Numbered from the stretch's first letter, positions 20,640 through 32,330 are shown. The stretch is DNA of 64,000 nucleotides from Phytoseiulus persimilis (GCA_037576195.1 CM075104.1:8438775-8502774); one strand, 5' to 3'. Numbers and translations are program-made. The notes: generated by a model from the sequence alone, not told the origin.

Positions 20640-21082
20640 TTTATTGATCTTGACTCGGTTCGAGATATGTATAAGTTTGCATTCCCTCCGGGAGACCTAG
20701 TGCTTTGAGGAAATCATCGTCAGTGTGATGTGCGTCATTACTTTCGAAGATTATGTGTTGTACAGTTTCTTCGTATGTGCCGCATTTTGGGCAGGTGTTG
20801 ATGCCCTGTTGTTCGGAGAGTCCTCTAGTTGGCAGCATTCCTGCTCTTGCTAGGGCTAGTAGAGCATCCCCTCTTCTATTGCCGTAGAGGTAAGACCTTG
20901 TACCGGGGAAGGTTTTTCCCTTACGGTGCAGGCTTAGGCTGTTTTTCAGAAGCATGTCTCGCCTCCGGCTGTGCTCTTGCGTTTCTCTAACTCTCTTTTT
21001 TATCAGTGAGCTATATGCGTTAAGGGCTGGTGTTCTTTGACTCGATGTTGGTGGCTCGATCCGGTCACGGCCGTATTTGTGA
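20640..21082 (-). pseudogene. LINE C-terminal part (distal piece of a split LINE)
   Basis: On the minus strand the frame reads LYGNRRGDALLALARAG, then TRGLSEQQ and CPKCGTYEETVQHIIF, the post-RT region with a Cys/His motif seen at the end of many arthropod LINE ORF2 proteins. The final Cys of the motif is replaced by Ser. The piece continues the LINE at 25988-27700; the two are separated by the MULE at 21091-25979. Confidence 0.8.
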
Positions 21083-21832
21083 CTTGGTGTGGGAACTTGC
21101 CTCGAGCCCGATTGCCGCGAACCCGATTCCGCAAGCCCGAATACCCCGAGCCCGAGTAAAGCTCCGCCCAGCGGACAGCGCGCCGGTTCAGTGAAGCTTC
21201 TGTGCGGGGCTAAGTCGCTTCCGCCAGGAGTTCTCTGGTCACATCATCTTGGCCTGATTCAAAGCATGAGTCGCTATCCTTCCCTCTGAACGGAGAAGCG
21301 TTCGGAGAGCATCTCTGTGACATCGCCCTCCTGAGTGCATGTGGATGGACTCGAGCAATCACACCCAGGGAGCGCATCGGAGGAGGGACGAATTGTACTG
21401 ATTGTTCGGATAGCCAATAATTTCGCATGAAGAATCAGTCATTGCCTCCATGAAAACTGACGGAATGGGAATCAGAGTTGCTGAAGTGGGGAACGATTTC
21501 CACACCGAACTCATGATCCACACGGTTCGGGGAAACCGAGCAGACGTCTCATTTTTCGCTGTCAGAACTCAGTCACTGATCTAGTCACCTGGGAGGACAG
21601 TTTGTCAGACAATCCCGAGCCTCTACCATCCCCTAAACTCACCCGGTGAGTAATCTGTCCGCCAGTTGTACTATAAGAAGCGATTCTTGACCTTGTCGAG
21701 ACCAAGCCTATCTGTGCGATGCAAAGATTATATTGTTACCTCAACCGCCTTCGGATTCCGAGAAAATACGCGGAGTCCTCTGATTTTCGAAAACTTTTAT
21801 TACGAAAACAACGATGGGCGCTGTGAATTCCC

Positions 21833-23103
21833 TCATTCGCCGTATTTGAGATTGAAACCAACGCAATGAATGTACTGGACAAGCGTTAGTTCATTCGTTT
21901 CATATTGATCCACGGATCGTACTAAGCGCTGATTCAACTTCTCGAATTGTTTCCTTGAGCGAGGCGGCTTATGCCCCATCCTCAACATAAGCATCTCATT
22001 CTTAAACTTCTCTTCCAAACGCTGGTGATGACTTATCATCTCATAGATATTCGCGTGAGATTTCCCGACGCTCCGGTCAAGGCTTGGTGCCAGCCCTCAA
22101 GGTGATTCGTAGTTCTCGCGCCGAAGTTCTGGTAGTGGTTCCACGATTCCCTAGGATATGTGCCCTCATTCTCTAGCCACGTATCAATGAAGTACTCCTT
22201 GAAATTTTCCAATCCTGCATAGGCGGCATGGGTTTCGGAAGGAGATTCCGCTTGGATCTCGAGCCAGGCGTCATCTATCCTATTGAGAGGAACTAACGCA
22301 ATGGCGACACAGGAGCGCAGAAACTTGCGAATGATTGGATGATCGTAATGCGGAACGAGACCGTACTCTTGAACTTCCCGCCATAGACTCTGCGAGAAGT
22401 GGAAGGAGCAGCCTTTCCTTCCGGCCGACGGGAATTCTTCTTGAATAGCTTTGAGGGTTGACACCTCAAAATCCAGCTGGAAAGTGGCCGGATTGAAAAT
22501 TTTCCCGACGCTAACGGCAAAGCTTCTAAGCAACGAGAACATCCGACGGTAAGTTTCCTTGGCCTTGTCGGAGAGGAGAAAATATGCTGCGGGGATCATC
22601 TGACCCCTGAAGAACACATGTAGCGTATAAAGTTGTGTGAACAAGTGCGGAGTGACCCGAAAGGTGCCGTCCATGAATACGGTTGAGGCGTTGCATAGAA
22701 TAGATACTAGCTCTTCTGTCGAGAAACCGATAATTCTGTCATTCGAGCCGTCGTTGAAAAGAAGAAACGGGCGTCCATCTCTTGTCTGTGTCCAGGAGCC
22801 CTCTAGATCGATGACGGCGCGAGAAACTGGGAGCGGAGGTCGTACTCTGGCTCGAGCTCGGTACAGCGCAGTTGACACGGAACTGTATCCCGGCAGCACG
22901 GCTCCGAGACGCTCGACAGCGTGGACTCCTCGGAATTCGTTGAGCGTGCGTGCTACTACTTCCTCGTGAACCTGTTTACCGCTTCTCTGCGAGTCCTCGA
23001 CGATCCGTTGTTTCATGCGTCTTCCGGATATGAAGATAGGACAGCTGCCGGAGAAGATATGAAGGGTGTCACTGCTAAGGTCACGACGATTCAACGGACG
23101 CAA
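21833..23103 (-). pseudogene. MULE transposase, one frameshift
   Basis: The main frame (23103-22036) has VFMDGTFRVTPHLFTQLYTLH with the first catalytic Asp, AYFLLSDKAKETYRRMF, GCSFHFSQSLWREVQ and RTTNHLEGWH, in the order and spacing of MULE transposases. Near 22060 a one-base shift moves the remaining homology (KSHANIYEMI, then 22039-21833 with GHKPPRSRKQ and LNQRL) into another frame. An N-terminal FLYWCH-like zinc finger usual for the family is not apparent. Apart from the frameshift the protein looks well preserved, so loss of function may be recent or a sequencing error. Confidence 0.82.
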
Positions 23104-23848
23104 TGGGATAGAATCGGGGCTCTAGATCAGAGATGACGGGTGTTTACCTTTTCGATGATAGCCCTTGCGGGGCAGCCCTGAGGCTTTTTTTTTTTGCATC
23201 GACAATAAACAACACCATCGTTGCCTTTCTTCTCTACCTCGAAGAGGTGATTTCCAACTTCATAGAGGGGATTGTCCTTGACACTTGTTACAATTTTCAC
23301 ATTCATGATAACACGAAGAGGATATCGCTACTGAGTTCTCTGAGAGGCGTCAACGTGGGGAAAGTGCATCGATCTCCCCCGAGCGCAACGGGTATAAGAA
23401 ATCTGTACCCAATCGAGTCGGATGGATGCATTTTTAAAGGGACCTCCGACCGCTGAGCTGGCGGCGCGTTCGCTGCTCCGTGTTTACAGCCGCGAGATTG
23501 TACTCACAGTACTCACATCTGTGGCGGAGAATTCAGCACACGGTCGTTCCGAGAGCAGACAATGCGTAGCGTCTAGATGACATGAGCAACTAAGCCACTG
23601 TTCCAGACCGAAAAAGTCGGAATGTGGCCTAATTGAAGAACAGCTCGCCACCCTAACGCAACAAGTCGTGACATTTCATCCAGCGATTGTCTTGATTTGC
23701 TCAGTGGTTCTTCTCTGATAACCAGCGCTCTTCATGTGCTTTCCCACACCGCGTTTTCGTCCTCACCCGTGACAAACTCACGAGCTCTAGAATATAGCTT
23801 CGTTCTCCTCTTTTTTCCGTCTTCGTTTTCTCCGTCATGGTGCTGGAT

Positions 23849-23960
23849 CAGTGGCGTAGCGAGCCTTCATGGTGCCCGGGGCGGATTTGCAAGTGCATTC
23901 GTGTATGCTCATCTGATACCCCAAAATCCAATACATAGCGAACCCATCAAATAACGAACC
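23849..23960 (+). repeat. hAT-like terminus and short GCGAACC tandem repeats
   Basis: CAGTGGCGTAGCGAGCC at 23849 resembles a hAT-type terminus. It is followed (23930-23995) by about four copies of an (AG)ATAGCGAACC(C/T) motif. This probably marks another nested insertion within the MULE. Confidence 0.35.
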
Positions 23961-23978
23961 TGGCAGATAGCGAACCCT

Positions 23979-24607
23979 TCAGATAGCGAACCTGTATGAC
24001 CAGTTGTATCGATTAACACTGTCATCTCCCTTCGGGTGCACGGTTCTCCCAAATACAATGTCGAAGGGTACTGGAACCTGATCCATGCTCCCGAAGTTGT
24101 CGTCGCCGATGACTTTGCATGCGTCGGCGACGCGGCACCTGAAGTGCGCTATTTGCCGGGCGGCGTTTGAAGGTAGCGGCTGTCCCACGCTGGTAACGCG
24201 CCGCATACTCAAATTAATACGCTTCAAGAACCCTCGAGCCCACTGACTGGAGGCTTTGAACTTGGTTTCTTCTGAATTTTCACCAGCGGTACGGCTCTCT
24301 TTTTTGATCGCTGTTCGAGTACCCAGTCTTTCAGTTTCGCCTCCAGGGCAGGATACCTCGGCATACCTTTCCTCAGGCTCCGTCTCCGCCTATGAGTTTT
24401 CTTGAAAATGTTCTCTTTCTTTCGCCAATCGCTAAGCATACTTTTTGAGCATTCGAATTTGACGGTGGTCGCAGTCATACCGTAGCGTTTGCAATACTGA
24501 ATTGCTTCGAGCTTCTTCTCAATTGTTCGTGAGATCCTCATGCCGGCGAGAAACGAGTGAGGCTTTAAAACCGTCAAATTCACGATTGAGCTCGATGAGA
24601 GAGGCAC
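23979..24607 (-). pseudogene. pogo/Tigger-like transposase N-terminal part
   Basis: The frame 24607-24224 has KKLEAIQYCKRYGMTATTVKF and SMLSDWRKK (psq/CENP-B-type helix-turn-helix) and PALEAKLKDWVLEQR (second HTH). After a one-base shift near 24240, WARGFLKRINLSMRRVTS, VGQPLPS and SMDQVPVPFDI follow, leading into the DDE domain with its first Asp. The rest of the DDE domain is absent. It is nested inside the MULE on the same strand. Confidence 0.7.
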
Positions 24608-25987
24608 ATAGAAAGGTTTACTGAATCGGGAGCTCCTTGGAATGATACGAGAGGTGACTCTTCGTGAGAGCGGGATTCCAGACTTCCACCAGCTTTCTAA
24701 CTCAACAACGGTTGCTTCTCGATAAGAACGCGAGACTGGGTTTCTGGAGGTTCGTGGAGCGGGAAGCCGGGTGAAAGTAATATTTTGGTACTCACCGCTT
24801 ACGATGTTCGCAACGGTGGTAACAGGGGAAAAACTTCAGCGGGCTTCAAGGATTTCTAGAACTGTGCTGCTCGAACCAGTACAGTGCTGGAATGAGCTCT
24901 GTATCGAGGATATATGATCGAAATAGTCGACCGATGTCGAATCGGTGCACATTGACACATTTGTTGTCTTTCGTTGTTGCGGATAGGATCAGATTCCCGC
25001 ATCTGAGACGAGTTCGTGAGAGCGAGGATGGATCGAATGTTACCCACCGACATCTTGTCAGACTCAGGAATGAGAGACTCTCTGAGATCCGTTTCTAAAT
25101 TAAACCAGAAGTAAGCGTCCGATTCTGAGAAGTGATCATCTACTATCCATGTCTCTTTCCCTCCGTCAGCCGGAATCCGGGCTGGATCGAATCACGGGGC
25201 GTAGAGACTCGTAGTGCTGAGTCTATTCTTTACCTAGAGATCGATGTTTCCCTCCAGATTAGTCAGGAGCAGGTTTCACGCCCCTTGAGGGACTCAATTT
25301 CTGAATAAGGACTATGCATGTATTCCAGGAGATTATTCCTATGCTACATTCCGAAAGCTCCAAAGAAGCGCAGTGTGATTCGCGACATCTTCCTTCTTCG
25401 ATCGCCTCATCCGGCCTGATTCGGAGCGGATAGGGTGAGCAATGAGCAGTGCTCATGTCTGTGAGCAACCTTCGAGATGGCGGAACTCTCGGAGATCACG
25501 CAAGGAAGAGAGAGCTCGACTTGAAGAACTATGATTTAGTTGTTTTGATTGAGATATTTTCATTCAACGTGATTCAAGCAGTTGGGCTATCGTCGAAAGA
25601 AAGACTCCCCAGCTCACTCGGCAACTGCGATGAGAAAAGTCGTTTGCCCCTCTTGCCCCTCCGCCCTCAAGGGGCAGTTTCCTCATCCGTTCACCCTGAC
25701 TTGGAGAAGGAGTGTCTGATCATATTTCCGAAGCGTGGGGCAGTGAACGGCAGCAGGACAAGAGACGGCAGGGCCAACATTGTTCCGATGCCATATGTTC
25801 AATTCGTTCTCTACAACAACAAGGTCCTGCTCTGTCCTGAGAGGAGCGCGTTCATAGAAGCTTCACTGAGCCGGCGCGCTCTCCGCTGGGCGGAGCTCTA
25901 TTCGGGCTCGAGGAATCGGGCTTGCGGAATCGGGCTCGCGGCAATCGGGCTCGCGGAATCGGGCTTGAGGGAGGTAACCCTTGGTGT

Positions 25988-27700
25988 CTGCGTTTGGGTG
26001 CAGAGTTCGGTCTGTGTTCCGATTATCTCCATCATGTTCAGGAGAGATTTCGGCCATCTCCCGTTTGGCATGTGTTGGATACGTTTCATGCATCTGAGTT
26101 AGCTTTGAGCTTCCCTGGCTTCGAATAGGGACCATCCAAGCTCTCCCAGTATGAATTCATTGTCTACGTTGTAGCCTGATATGCCTGGGGCCCAACGGCC
26201 TGCATCACGTTGAGTCTTTTCCAGCAGGTCCTGTAGTTTCTTCGACGTGATTGTCACCGAGTTACTGCATGTAAGCTTGGCGACAGCGGTCGTTTCCATT
26301 GGGCTTTTGAGATTTCGAATCTGTTAAAGCTCCATATGGATGTGGCGTGCATTCTGTGTTGGGCAGTTGTGGCTTCTTGCTGCGAGATACCTTCCTGTTT
26401 GTCGAGATATCTTCTACTGTCAGACGAGTCAGAGAGTGTGATTCCAAGGTACTTGTATTGGCGTACGAGTGGAAGGGGTTATTCCTGTATTTCTAGGCTG
26501 GCGTGCCCGCCAGTGCTTAGTTCTGAAAACACGACTGTTGCGCTTTTTGCGGGGTTGAAGGTGAGCTTTCTCTCGGTACCGGATTCGCCCGTTATCGATA
26601 GTAGCTTCTTCAGTTCATTCGCGGATTTTGCCATCAGGACTATGTCATCGGCAAAGAGGAGACCCGGGATGTTGAAGGAGCTTTTTTCTCTCAAATCCCA
26701 TCTCCCTTTCTTAGATCGGACTCCGAAGCCTGCTCCACTTTGCGTGAGCCTGATCTCGAGATTTTGTCCGGTTCGGATCGAGATGCGCGGGCTGTTCTCC
26801 ATTGTTTGTTTTTGATGTTTCGTATCTTTACAAGTTCGGAGATGCGTTCAGAGTATACCATTGGTCGGTCTCTGACTTTTATTGTGCGACTGGTACGTTG
26901 CATGCTGTCGCGAATAGATTCAAGCTGTTGATCGTACGTGGTTTCTGCCTGCTAGCGTTTTTGTTGGAGTTCTTCGCAGATTTGTCTGCTTGCTCTTTTG
27001 GGGTCAGTCAGCGTCACTTCGCGGGGCTGAGCTGAGAGAGCTGTTCGGTTGATATCGATCTGTACTCTGAGTAAGTTACGGTCACTTATTGTTGTGATTT
27101 CTCTAGGTTCATCGATATGCATCCAGGTAACTTTCTCAAGCGCTTCGGCGTTGACTATGATTATGTCGATTGCAGACTTGCCCCTTGTTAGACGGCCCTC
27201 ACTTTTTTGCGTTGTGTTGAGGATGGTGTTCCCAACTTCGGTGGTGAAGTCCTCTAAGAGTTTGCCTCTATGGTGGTTGACGCTGCCAAGTTGCTGGAGG
27301 TGCGCGTTTGCATCTCCGCCGAGAAGCACACAGTCGGTGTCCGTGCATCTCTGCTTAATAAAGTCTTTTATTGAGTTGAAGAATTTTTCCCCTTGATTTT
27401 CGCTTTGCTGGGCTATGTAAAATGAGATGATTATCCATCTATTAGATCCCATTTGTGTTGCTTGTGCCACCCAGTCATCTCCTTTTTCGACCCATAGTTG
27501 ACACAGGTTGTTGGATGTCAGGATCCCGACCTCCCCGTGTGGGTAGCTACGGTGGCTGCCTTTGCGGTTGCTGAAGCTGTACTGGTATCCCTGCATGGGT
27601 GGGCACGACCCGTGGTTGTTAAGAGTTGAAGTCGAACAAGAGGGGATATAATGAGGGAAACAGTCGGGAAGATGTGGGAGTGGGGCGTGCAAGGTCAGGA
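25988..27700 (-). pseudogene. LINE endonuclease and RT (proximal piece of a split LINE)
   Basis: The frame 27785-26952 encodes an apurinic-type endonuclease/exonuclease domain: WIIISFYIA, VLLGGDANAH, KSAIDIIIVN and SDRNLLRVQI. Further on are RT remnants with GLLFADDIVLMAK (26802-26479) and the post-RT segment (ILGELGWSLFEAREA near 26110-26160). Between endonuclease and RT the fingers and palm N-terminal blocks are missing, so the copy had an internal deletion in addition to frameshifts. The frame at 25990-26090 (RIQHMPNGRWPKSLL) continues across the MULE into 21082-20640. Confidence 0.8.
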
Positions 27701-27808
27701 ATAATTCACTCGAGTGACGAGGTTCTTCGAAGCCGTCATGAGAGAAAAGGTGAGACTGGAAGAGAGGCGAAAAGCAGTGCTTCATGGTGGGACTTCCCGG
27801 CTAGGAAG

Positions 27809-27975
27809 CAGTGGCGTACCCAGGGGCGGGGGCAAGGAAAACTCTTCGATAATATTGGGAAGGGTGGATTGAATTCTACTTCGATGGACGGAATTCGTCC
27901 GCAGAGATTCTGTGTTATCCGGGAAATCTTCACAGGTTGGAACACCATGTTGATTGCGTCATGAAAAACTCGTGA
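27809..27975 (+). repeat. hAT-like element left end
   Basis: CAGTGGCGTACCCAGGGGCGG starts here and is followed by sequence resembling 17435-17540 (GGTGGATTG-ATTCTACTT-GATGG and a downstream TTGATTGCGTCATGAAAA-like block). Both probably come from one hAT family; no transposase follows in this copy. Confidence 0.45.
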
Positions 27976-29200
27976 CGATGATGATCATTGCATCGTCATC
28001 ACAAAAAATTACAATTCCTTCCGTACTTCTATTCAGCGACGCTTCGGGGCAGAGTCGTGAGTGTTCCCCAATGAACATATAAAGCCGATTCAAAGCAGAA
28101 TCAGGGCACGACTTCAGGAATTTCATCACCTCAGACTTGATGAAGTTGCATTTCTATGAAATGTTGGGATCACTTGTTCCTCAGAAGCCGGCGGAAATGG
28201 CGAGAATCTCCATACGCATTTCTTTACTACGGATTCTTCATGGAGAGCTAGTGAGTACTCGGACGCCAGAGAAGGGAAGCTGGTTTCCGCCGGGCTGCTG
28301 GTAGCGTGACCGTCGCCTGGTTCGAAGCGAACAACTCTGCAGTCAGAGGTGCCATAAGCGAACACGACTCTCTCACGCTCGTGGCGCAGACAGTGAGGGA
28401 GTTTTACATGCTTGGAGAAGTTGTCGATGATTTGACTAGTCTACCTGATATGCAATTCGGATGTCATATTCGCCTAAACAGTTTCCATTCGACAGCAGGC
28501 ATGCTATCTCCGTTGACGCTCTCTCTATACAGGCTGTGCTAGCTGAGGGACAATTTTCTGGGAAAGTATTCGGACTTATCTCGGGAGTCCCTGACGGTAC
28601 TTCCAGTTCGATGCAAGATGGTGAGCTCTCAGAGCCTCACTGGAACAGCGTGGCTGGTGAAGAGCAGCCAGCAGGAGGATCCACACGTTTCTATTTAATA
28701 TCGTGATCCACAAGTCCTGCTAGTTTCTGAAGGCGAGCGTGGTGACTCCCTGGCCATGAAATATTCTGATCGGTTGAATATCCTTTCACCTTGAATTCAT
28801 AACCTCCATATTCTCGTAGAACTGAAAATCGCCCGGTCTCAGTATGCTCTCCACAATTTGTTACCTGAATCCTCGTGAACAGCTAAGGGTGTCCAGTGTT
28901 ATCAACACAAACACAAAACGTGAGCGTGACTGGTCAGCTAGTTTCACTGTGGGTAACGACTGCACTTTCCATGCTTCTGAAAGTTGCGCAACTTCTGAGT
29001 TACATTGACCCCGATTGCGGCGGCGCAGCCGAACGTTCTTAACGCACCACTCAAACACTCTTCTCGTTCGTTCGCAATCATTCCAATCTGTATTGCAGTG
29101 CGCGTCTGAACTGACGAGTACAGTCCCTCCCGAACTGGTACTCTTACCCCACGATCCTCACAGTTTCAAGAGTTCAGCCCGATGTAGCCTGTTCTTAGTT
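27976..29200. other. No recognisable gene
   Basis: The frames are short and lack motifs on both strands. This may be host intergenic DNA. Confidence 0.3.
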
Positions 29201-30057
29201 TCAATCACCTATTGGGTGCGTGCAAAAGTTCTGAGCGCTAAACTTTGACAGCTCACACCTCCGCTCTCAGAAGTCGCAGATAGATTATGAAATGCTCAAC
29301 ATACGCGGAATTCTGTCAGGTTTCAGATGTTGCTGTCTGATTCAGCGAACCGCCTGCCAACATTGACGGTTTTACTGAAAGGGTCGTTAATTTGAAAATC
29401 GCTACTTTTCGATTCAGGCGAAGCGAAGAATATGACCCCCTGTTCTCTTTTCGGAATCATAAAGTTCGTCAAAAAGCAAGCTGTTCCGAAAAAAAAGTGA
29501 TTCGGCCGCTGCCAAGCGGAGATGTTGCCTCCGTAAGAGTCGAGTAACAAGGAAGCTGAAACCTAGGTTGAGGTATGTCGAGGTCGTAGATTCCGAATTT
29601 CCAAACCGTTTCCTTGGATTCGCTCTAGTTTTCCTGTTATTCCAATTCTTCGGATTTCCCTATTTTTTTTCCGTTGGATCTTTTATCTCTGCCCGGGAGT
29701 GAGCCAGACTCATTGAAATTTGGGAGCATGTAGACATATAACAGAACTATCCCTGGTAGAAAATTTCGTGCGATTCGGAGCGACGGTCTCTGAGCTAGGA
29801 GAGATCGAACGTCAATTTTCGTCGGAGAACACCGAAAAGTTTCCTCTTCTTCAGCCGACGAGTAAAAAAGTATCGTTCCCACAACCAACTTCCGTGGGGC
29901 TTTTTGATAGCAATTCCATTCACGATCAATTTTAGTCAAGGTTGAGCGTGATCGGATGCTCCATTCAGTTTTTATCCGCAAAAAACTGGACTCAAGGAAA
30001 GCACTCCTTCACCTGAGACTCAGAGCTGCACCGCTCCGAGTTTTAAGTGGGCTGTGA

Positions 30058-30786
30058 GCCGACACCACGATTCTTTTGGGCCATCTAGCCGGTTACACCG
30101 AATTCCCGTGCTTCGTGTGTCTTTGGGACAACCGAGCGGATGACGAGTGGATTTCTGAGACCCGGGCAGTCCAGCGTGCTCAGAGACGCTTTGGTTCCGA
30201 CGGAAAAAAAATCATTCTCCCACCGTTGCATATAAAATTGGGTCTGATGAAACAGTTCGTCAAAGCATTGGGCAAACACGGCTCATGTTTCAACTACAGC
30301 GTGCGCAAGCTACCCGCTGTGAGCATTCAGAAGCTTCAGGCGGGGGTTTTGGATGGACCTCAAATCCGAAAGCTCATCGACGACCCTGTTTTCATCGAAT
30401 CAATGAACCATCGAGAAGCCAATGCTTGGTGGTCATTTGTTGTGGTCGCTCGAAATTTCCTTGGGAACACGAGAGCTGAAAACTACGTACAACTCGTCAA
30501 GAACATGCTTGTTAGCTTTCGAGTCCTAGGGTGTCGGACGAGCATCAAGATGCACTATCTACACAGCCATCCCGGACGCTTCCCTAAAAATTTGAGTGCT
30601 GTTAGTGATGAACAAGGAGAAAGGTCTCATCAAGACATAGCGACGATGGAAGAGAGATCCCAGGGAAGATGGCACGTGCACATGATGGCCGATTACTGTT
30701 GGACCCTTATACGGGATGACCCGCAAATGCCCCACTCGAGGCAGTCCCTCACGAGACGTTTTGTTGGTTCCGACGAGTTTCATTAA
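30058..30786 (+). CDS. Conserved orphan protein of a repeat element, N-terminally truncated
   Basis: The frame is open from 30058 (a stop lies just upstream) to TAA at 30784-30786; there is no ATG at its beginning. It contains YTEFPCFVCLWDNRADDEW, ILPPLHIKLGLMKQFVKAL, GPQIRKL, LHSHPGRFPKNL and DEQGERSHQDI-x-ME, then MADYCWTL. This set of motifs belongs to a family of uncharacterised proteins found in many copies in arthropod and cnidarian genomes. Its members usually have another several hundred residues upstream, ending in an 'xxLLG' just before the first motif. Here the homology starts exactly at ILLG, so the front is deleted. The C-x2-C and conserved H/D/E residues suggest metal binding; the function is unknown. 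Confidence 0.7.
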   Translation, partial: ADTTILLGHLAGYTEFPCFVCLWDNRADDEWISETRAVQRAQRRFGSDGKKIILPPLHIKLGLMKQFVKALGKHGSCFNYSVRKLPAVSIQKLQAGVLDGPQIRKLIDDPVFIESMNHREANAWWSFVVVARNFLGNTRAENYVQLVKNMLVSFRVLGCRTSIKMHYLHSHPGRFPKNLSAVSDEQGERSHQDIATMEERSQGRWHVHMMADYCWTLIRDDPQMPHSRQSLTRRFVGSDEFH

Positions 30787-31255
30787 CTTTCGTTTTTTAA
30801 GCATAAAAACTGAATGGCTCGTCGTATCACGCTCAAGTTTGTCTCAAAATGTTCGCGATTGAATTTTTCTATCAAGCTTGCCGGAATTTGGCTGTGGGGA
30901 CGATAGTTTTTTCGTTTTTCGGCGGGAGAAGGGGCCATTTTTCGGTGCTCACCGACGGAATTTGAATTTTGATCTCTTCTAGCTCACTGAACGTGCCTCC
31001 GATTGGGACGAAATTTTCACCAGAGATAGTTCTGTTACTGGTCTACATGTTCCCGAATTTTCATGAGTCTGGCTTGCTTAGGAGCAGAGATAAAAATCCA
31101 ACATGGAAAAAATCACGAAAATCCGAAAAATCGGAATGAAAAAAAAACTAGAGCGAATCCGAGGAAACGGTTAACAGATTCGGAATCTAAGACCTCGGTT
31201 CACCCCATCCTAGGTGTCAGCTTCCTTGTTACGTTTTTTCTGTCGGGCAGTGTTT

Positions 31256-31618
31256 TCAGCCCTCTCGATCTATGCTGAGTAATAGGAAAAAGTGGGCCGC
31301 TTCTAAAAATGCTGCATCTCCCTCGAAAGACTAGCCGATTCGAGATACTGCAAAGCACATGCTATATCCGGGCTCAAAGTTTCAAAAATATGTCAAATGA
31401 TCCAATTTCAGGCTTTCGAAGAGTTTCCAGGGAAAATCGTTCCGGTGGCAGTGAACCAAAAATTGGATCAGATGACATGTTTTCGAAGCTTTGAGCCAAG
31501 CTATGAGATGTGCTGTGCGGCATCTCGAATTGGCTCGTCTTTGGGTGAAAAGGAAGCATTTTTTGAGAAGGCCCATATTTTTCCAATCCACTCAACATAG
31601 ATCGAGAGGGCTAAAAAT
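31256..31618. mobile_element. Hairpin MITE nested in the right arm
   Basis: AGCCCTCTCGATCTATG at 31257 recurs inverted at about 31601-31617, and 31285-31410 is an inverted copy of about 31460-31600, giving two arms of about 150 bp around a short centre. The left arm of the host element lacks it, so it inserted after the long TIRs formed. No coding sequence is present. Confidence 0.65.
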
Positions 31619-32039
31619 CGAAACTTCCGAGGCCGATATCTCCGCTCGGCAGAGACCGAATCGCTCAATTTCTCTTGAAACAGCTCGATTTTTGACGAAC
31701 TCTAAGATTCCGAAGAGAAAAACTGGGCTCATAATCTCAGTATCGTCGGAATAGAAAAATCGCGATATTTTCGATCCTTTAAGCAAGACCGTCGGTGTTG
31801 GCAGGCCGTTTGTTGAATCAGATCGGCAGCATCTGAGAGCTGACTGAATCCCGCGTATTTTGAGTATTTTATCATCTCGCTGCGACTCCTAGGAGCGACT
31901 CCGCTGAGCTGTCAAATTTTAACGCTCAGAACTTTTGCGCGCACCCAATATGTTCCCAATGACTGGGCCGATTCGAGGACGGAAATAGTTTCCCGGAGAA
32001 GGACTTTATCCATCAGATAGCGAACGTTGGATTTGGAAT

Positions 32040-32330
32040 TATTGCGAAGGCTGGCTCGGAAGAAGTACAAGTCTGTGCACAGTCACTTCAATAAAGAATC
32101 CTCGGAGTACTGTTGACACCCAGTAAGTTTATTCCGATAGGAACCTTCTTATATACTGCTCGTACAGGTTTAGTGGAAAGGGGGCCAAGCATTGACTTCA
32201 GCAATAGGTGGCCCCCATTGGCTTTCAGTATTACAGCCAAGGAAGTAAGACACCAGCTAGGGAAGAACACAGTCTACATTTCTCTACAGCCCCCGTTCCC
32301 GAGATGGAGTCTTCTGGCCGCAATTTGATT
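32040..32330. repeat. Possible solo LTR or other repeat
   Basis: TTCAATAAAGAATCC, TGTTGACACCCAGTAAGTTTATTCC and a downstream GTCTACATTTCTCTACAG have the look of an LTR on the minus strand (poly(A)-signal and TATA-like elements), but no second copy is in the window. Confidence 0.2.

Larger units (their letters stand above)
21083..25987 (-). mobile_element. MULE-type DNA transposon with iterated TIRs
   Basis: CTTGGTGT occurs at 21083-21090 and at 25980-25987, an 8-bp target duplication; the element proper is 21091-25979. The ends start GGGAACTTGCC and, inverted, GG(G)TTACCTCC. Each then has repeated AGCCCGATTCCGCGAGCCCG-type units and a shared block GCTCCGCCCAGCGG ending at GAAGCTTCT, about 110 bp of TIR. 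Inside is a MULE transposase frame. The insertion interrupts a LINE; dropping the element plus one duplication copy brings the two LINE pieces back into one frame, which supports the boundaries to the base. Confidence 0.85.
29210..31950. mobile_element. Long-TIR element enclosing an orphan conserved ORF
   Basis: It starts TA-TTGGGTGCGTGCAAAAG at 29210 and ends with the inverse, CTTTTGCGCGCACCCAA-TA, at 31950. The inverted arms are very long: 29212 to about 29990 match about 30870 to 31948 (for example the block around 29700-29770 against 31000-31070). The right arm holds a hairpin insertion (31256-31618). Between the arms is one ORF (30058-30786). The flanking TA is the likely 2-bp target duplication. 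I recognise no DDE transposase motif. Confidence 0.8.

Noticed and set aside
25449..26102. 217-codon plus frame
   Set aside because: It runs through the MULE right TIR and into LINE sequence on the opposite strand, so it is a chance open frame.
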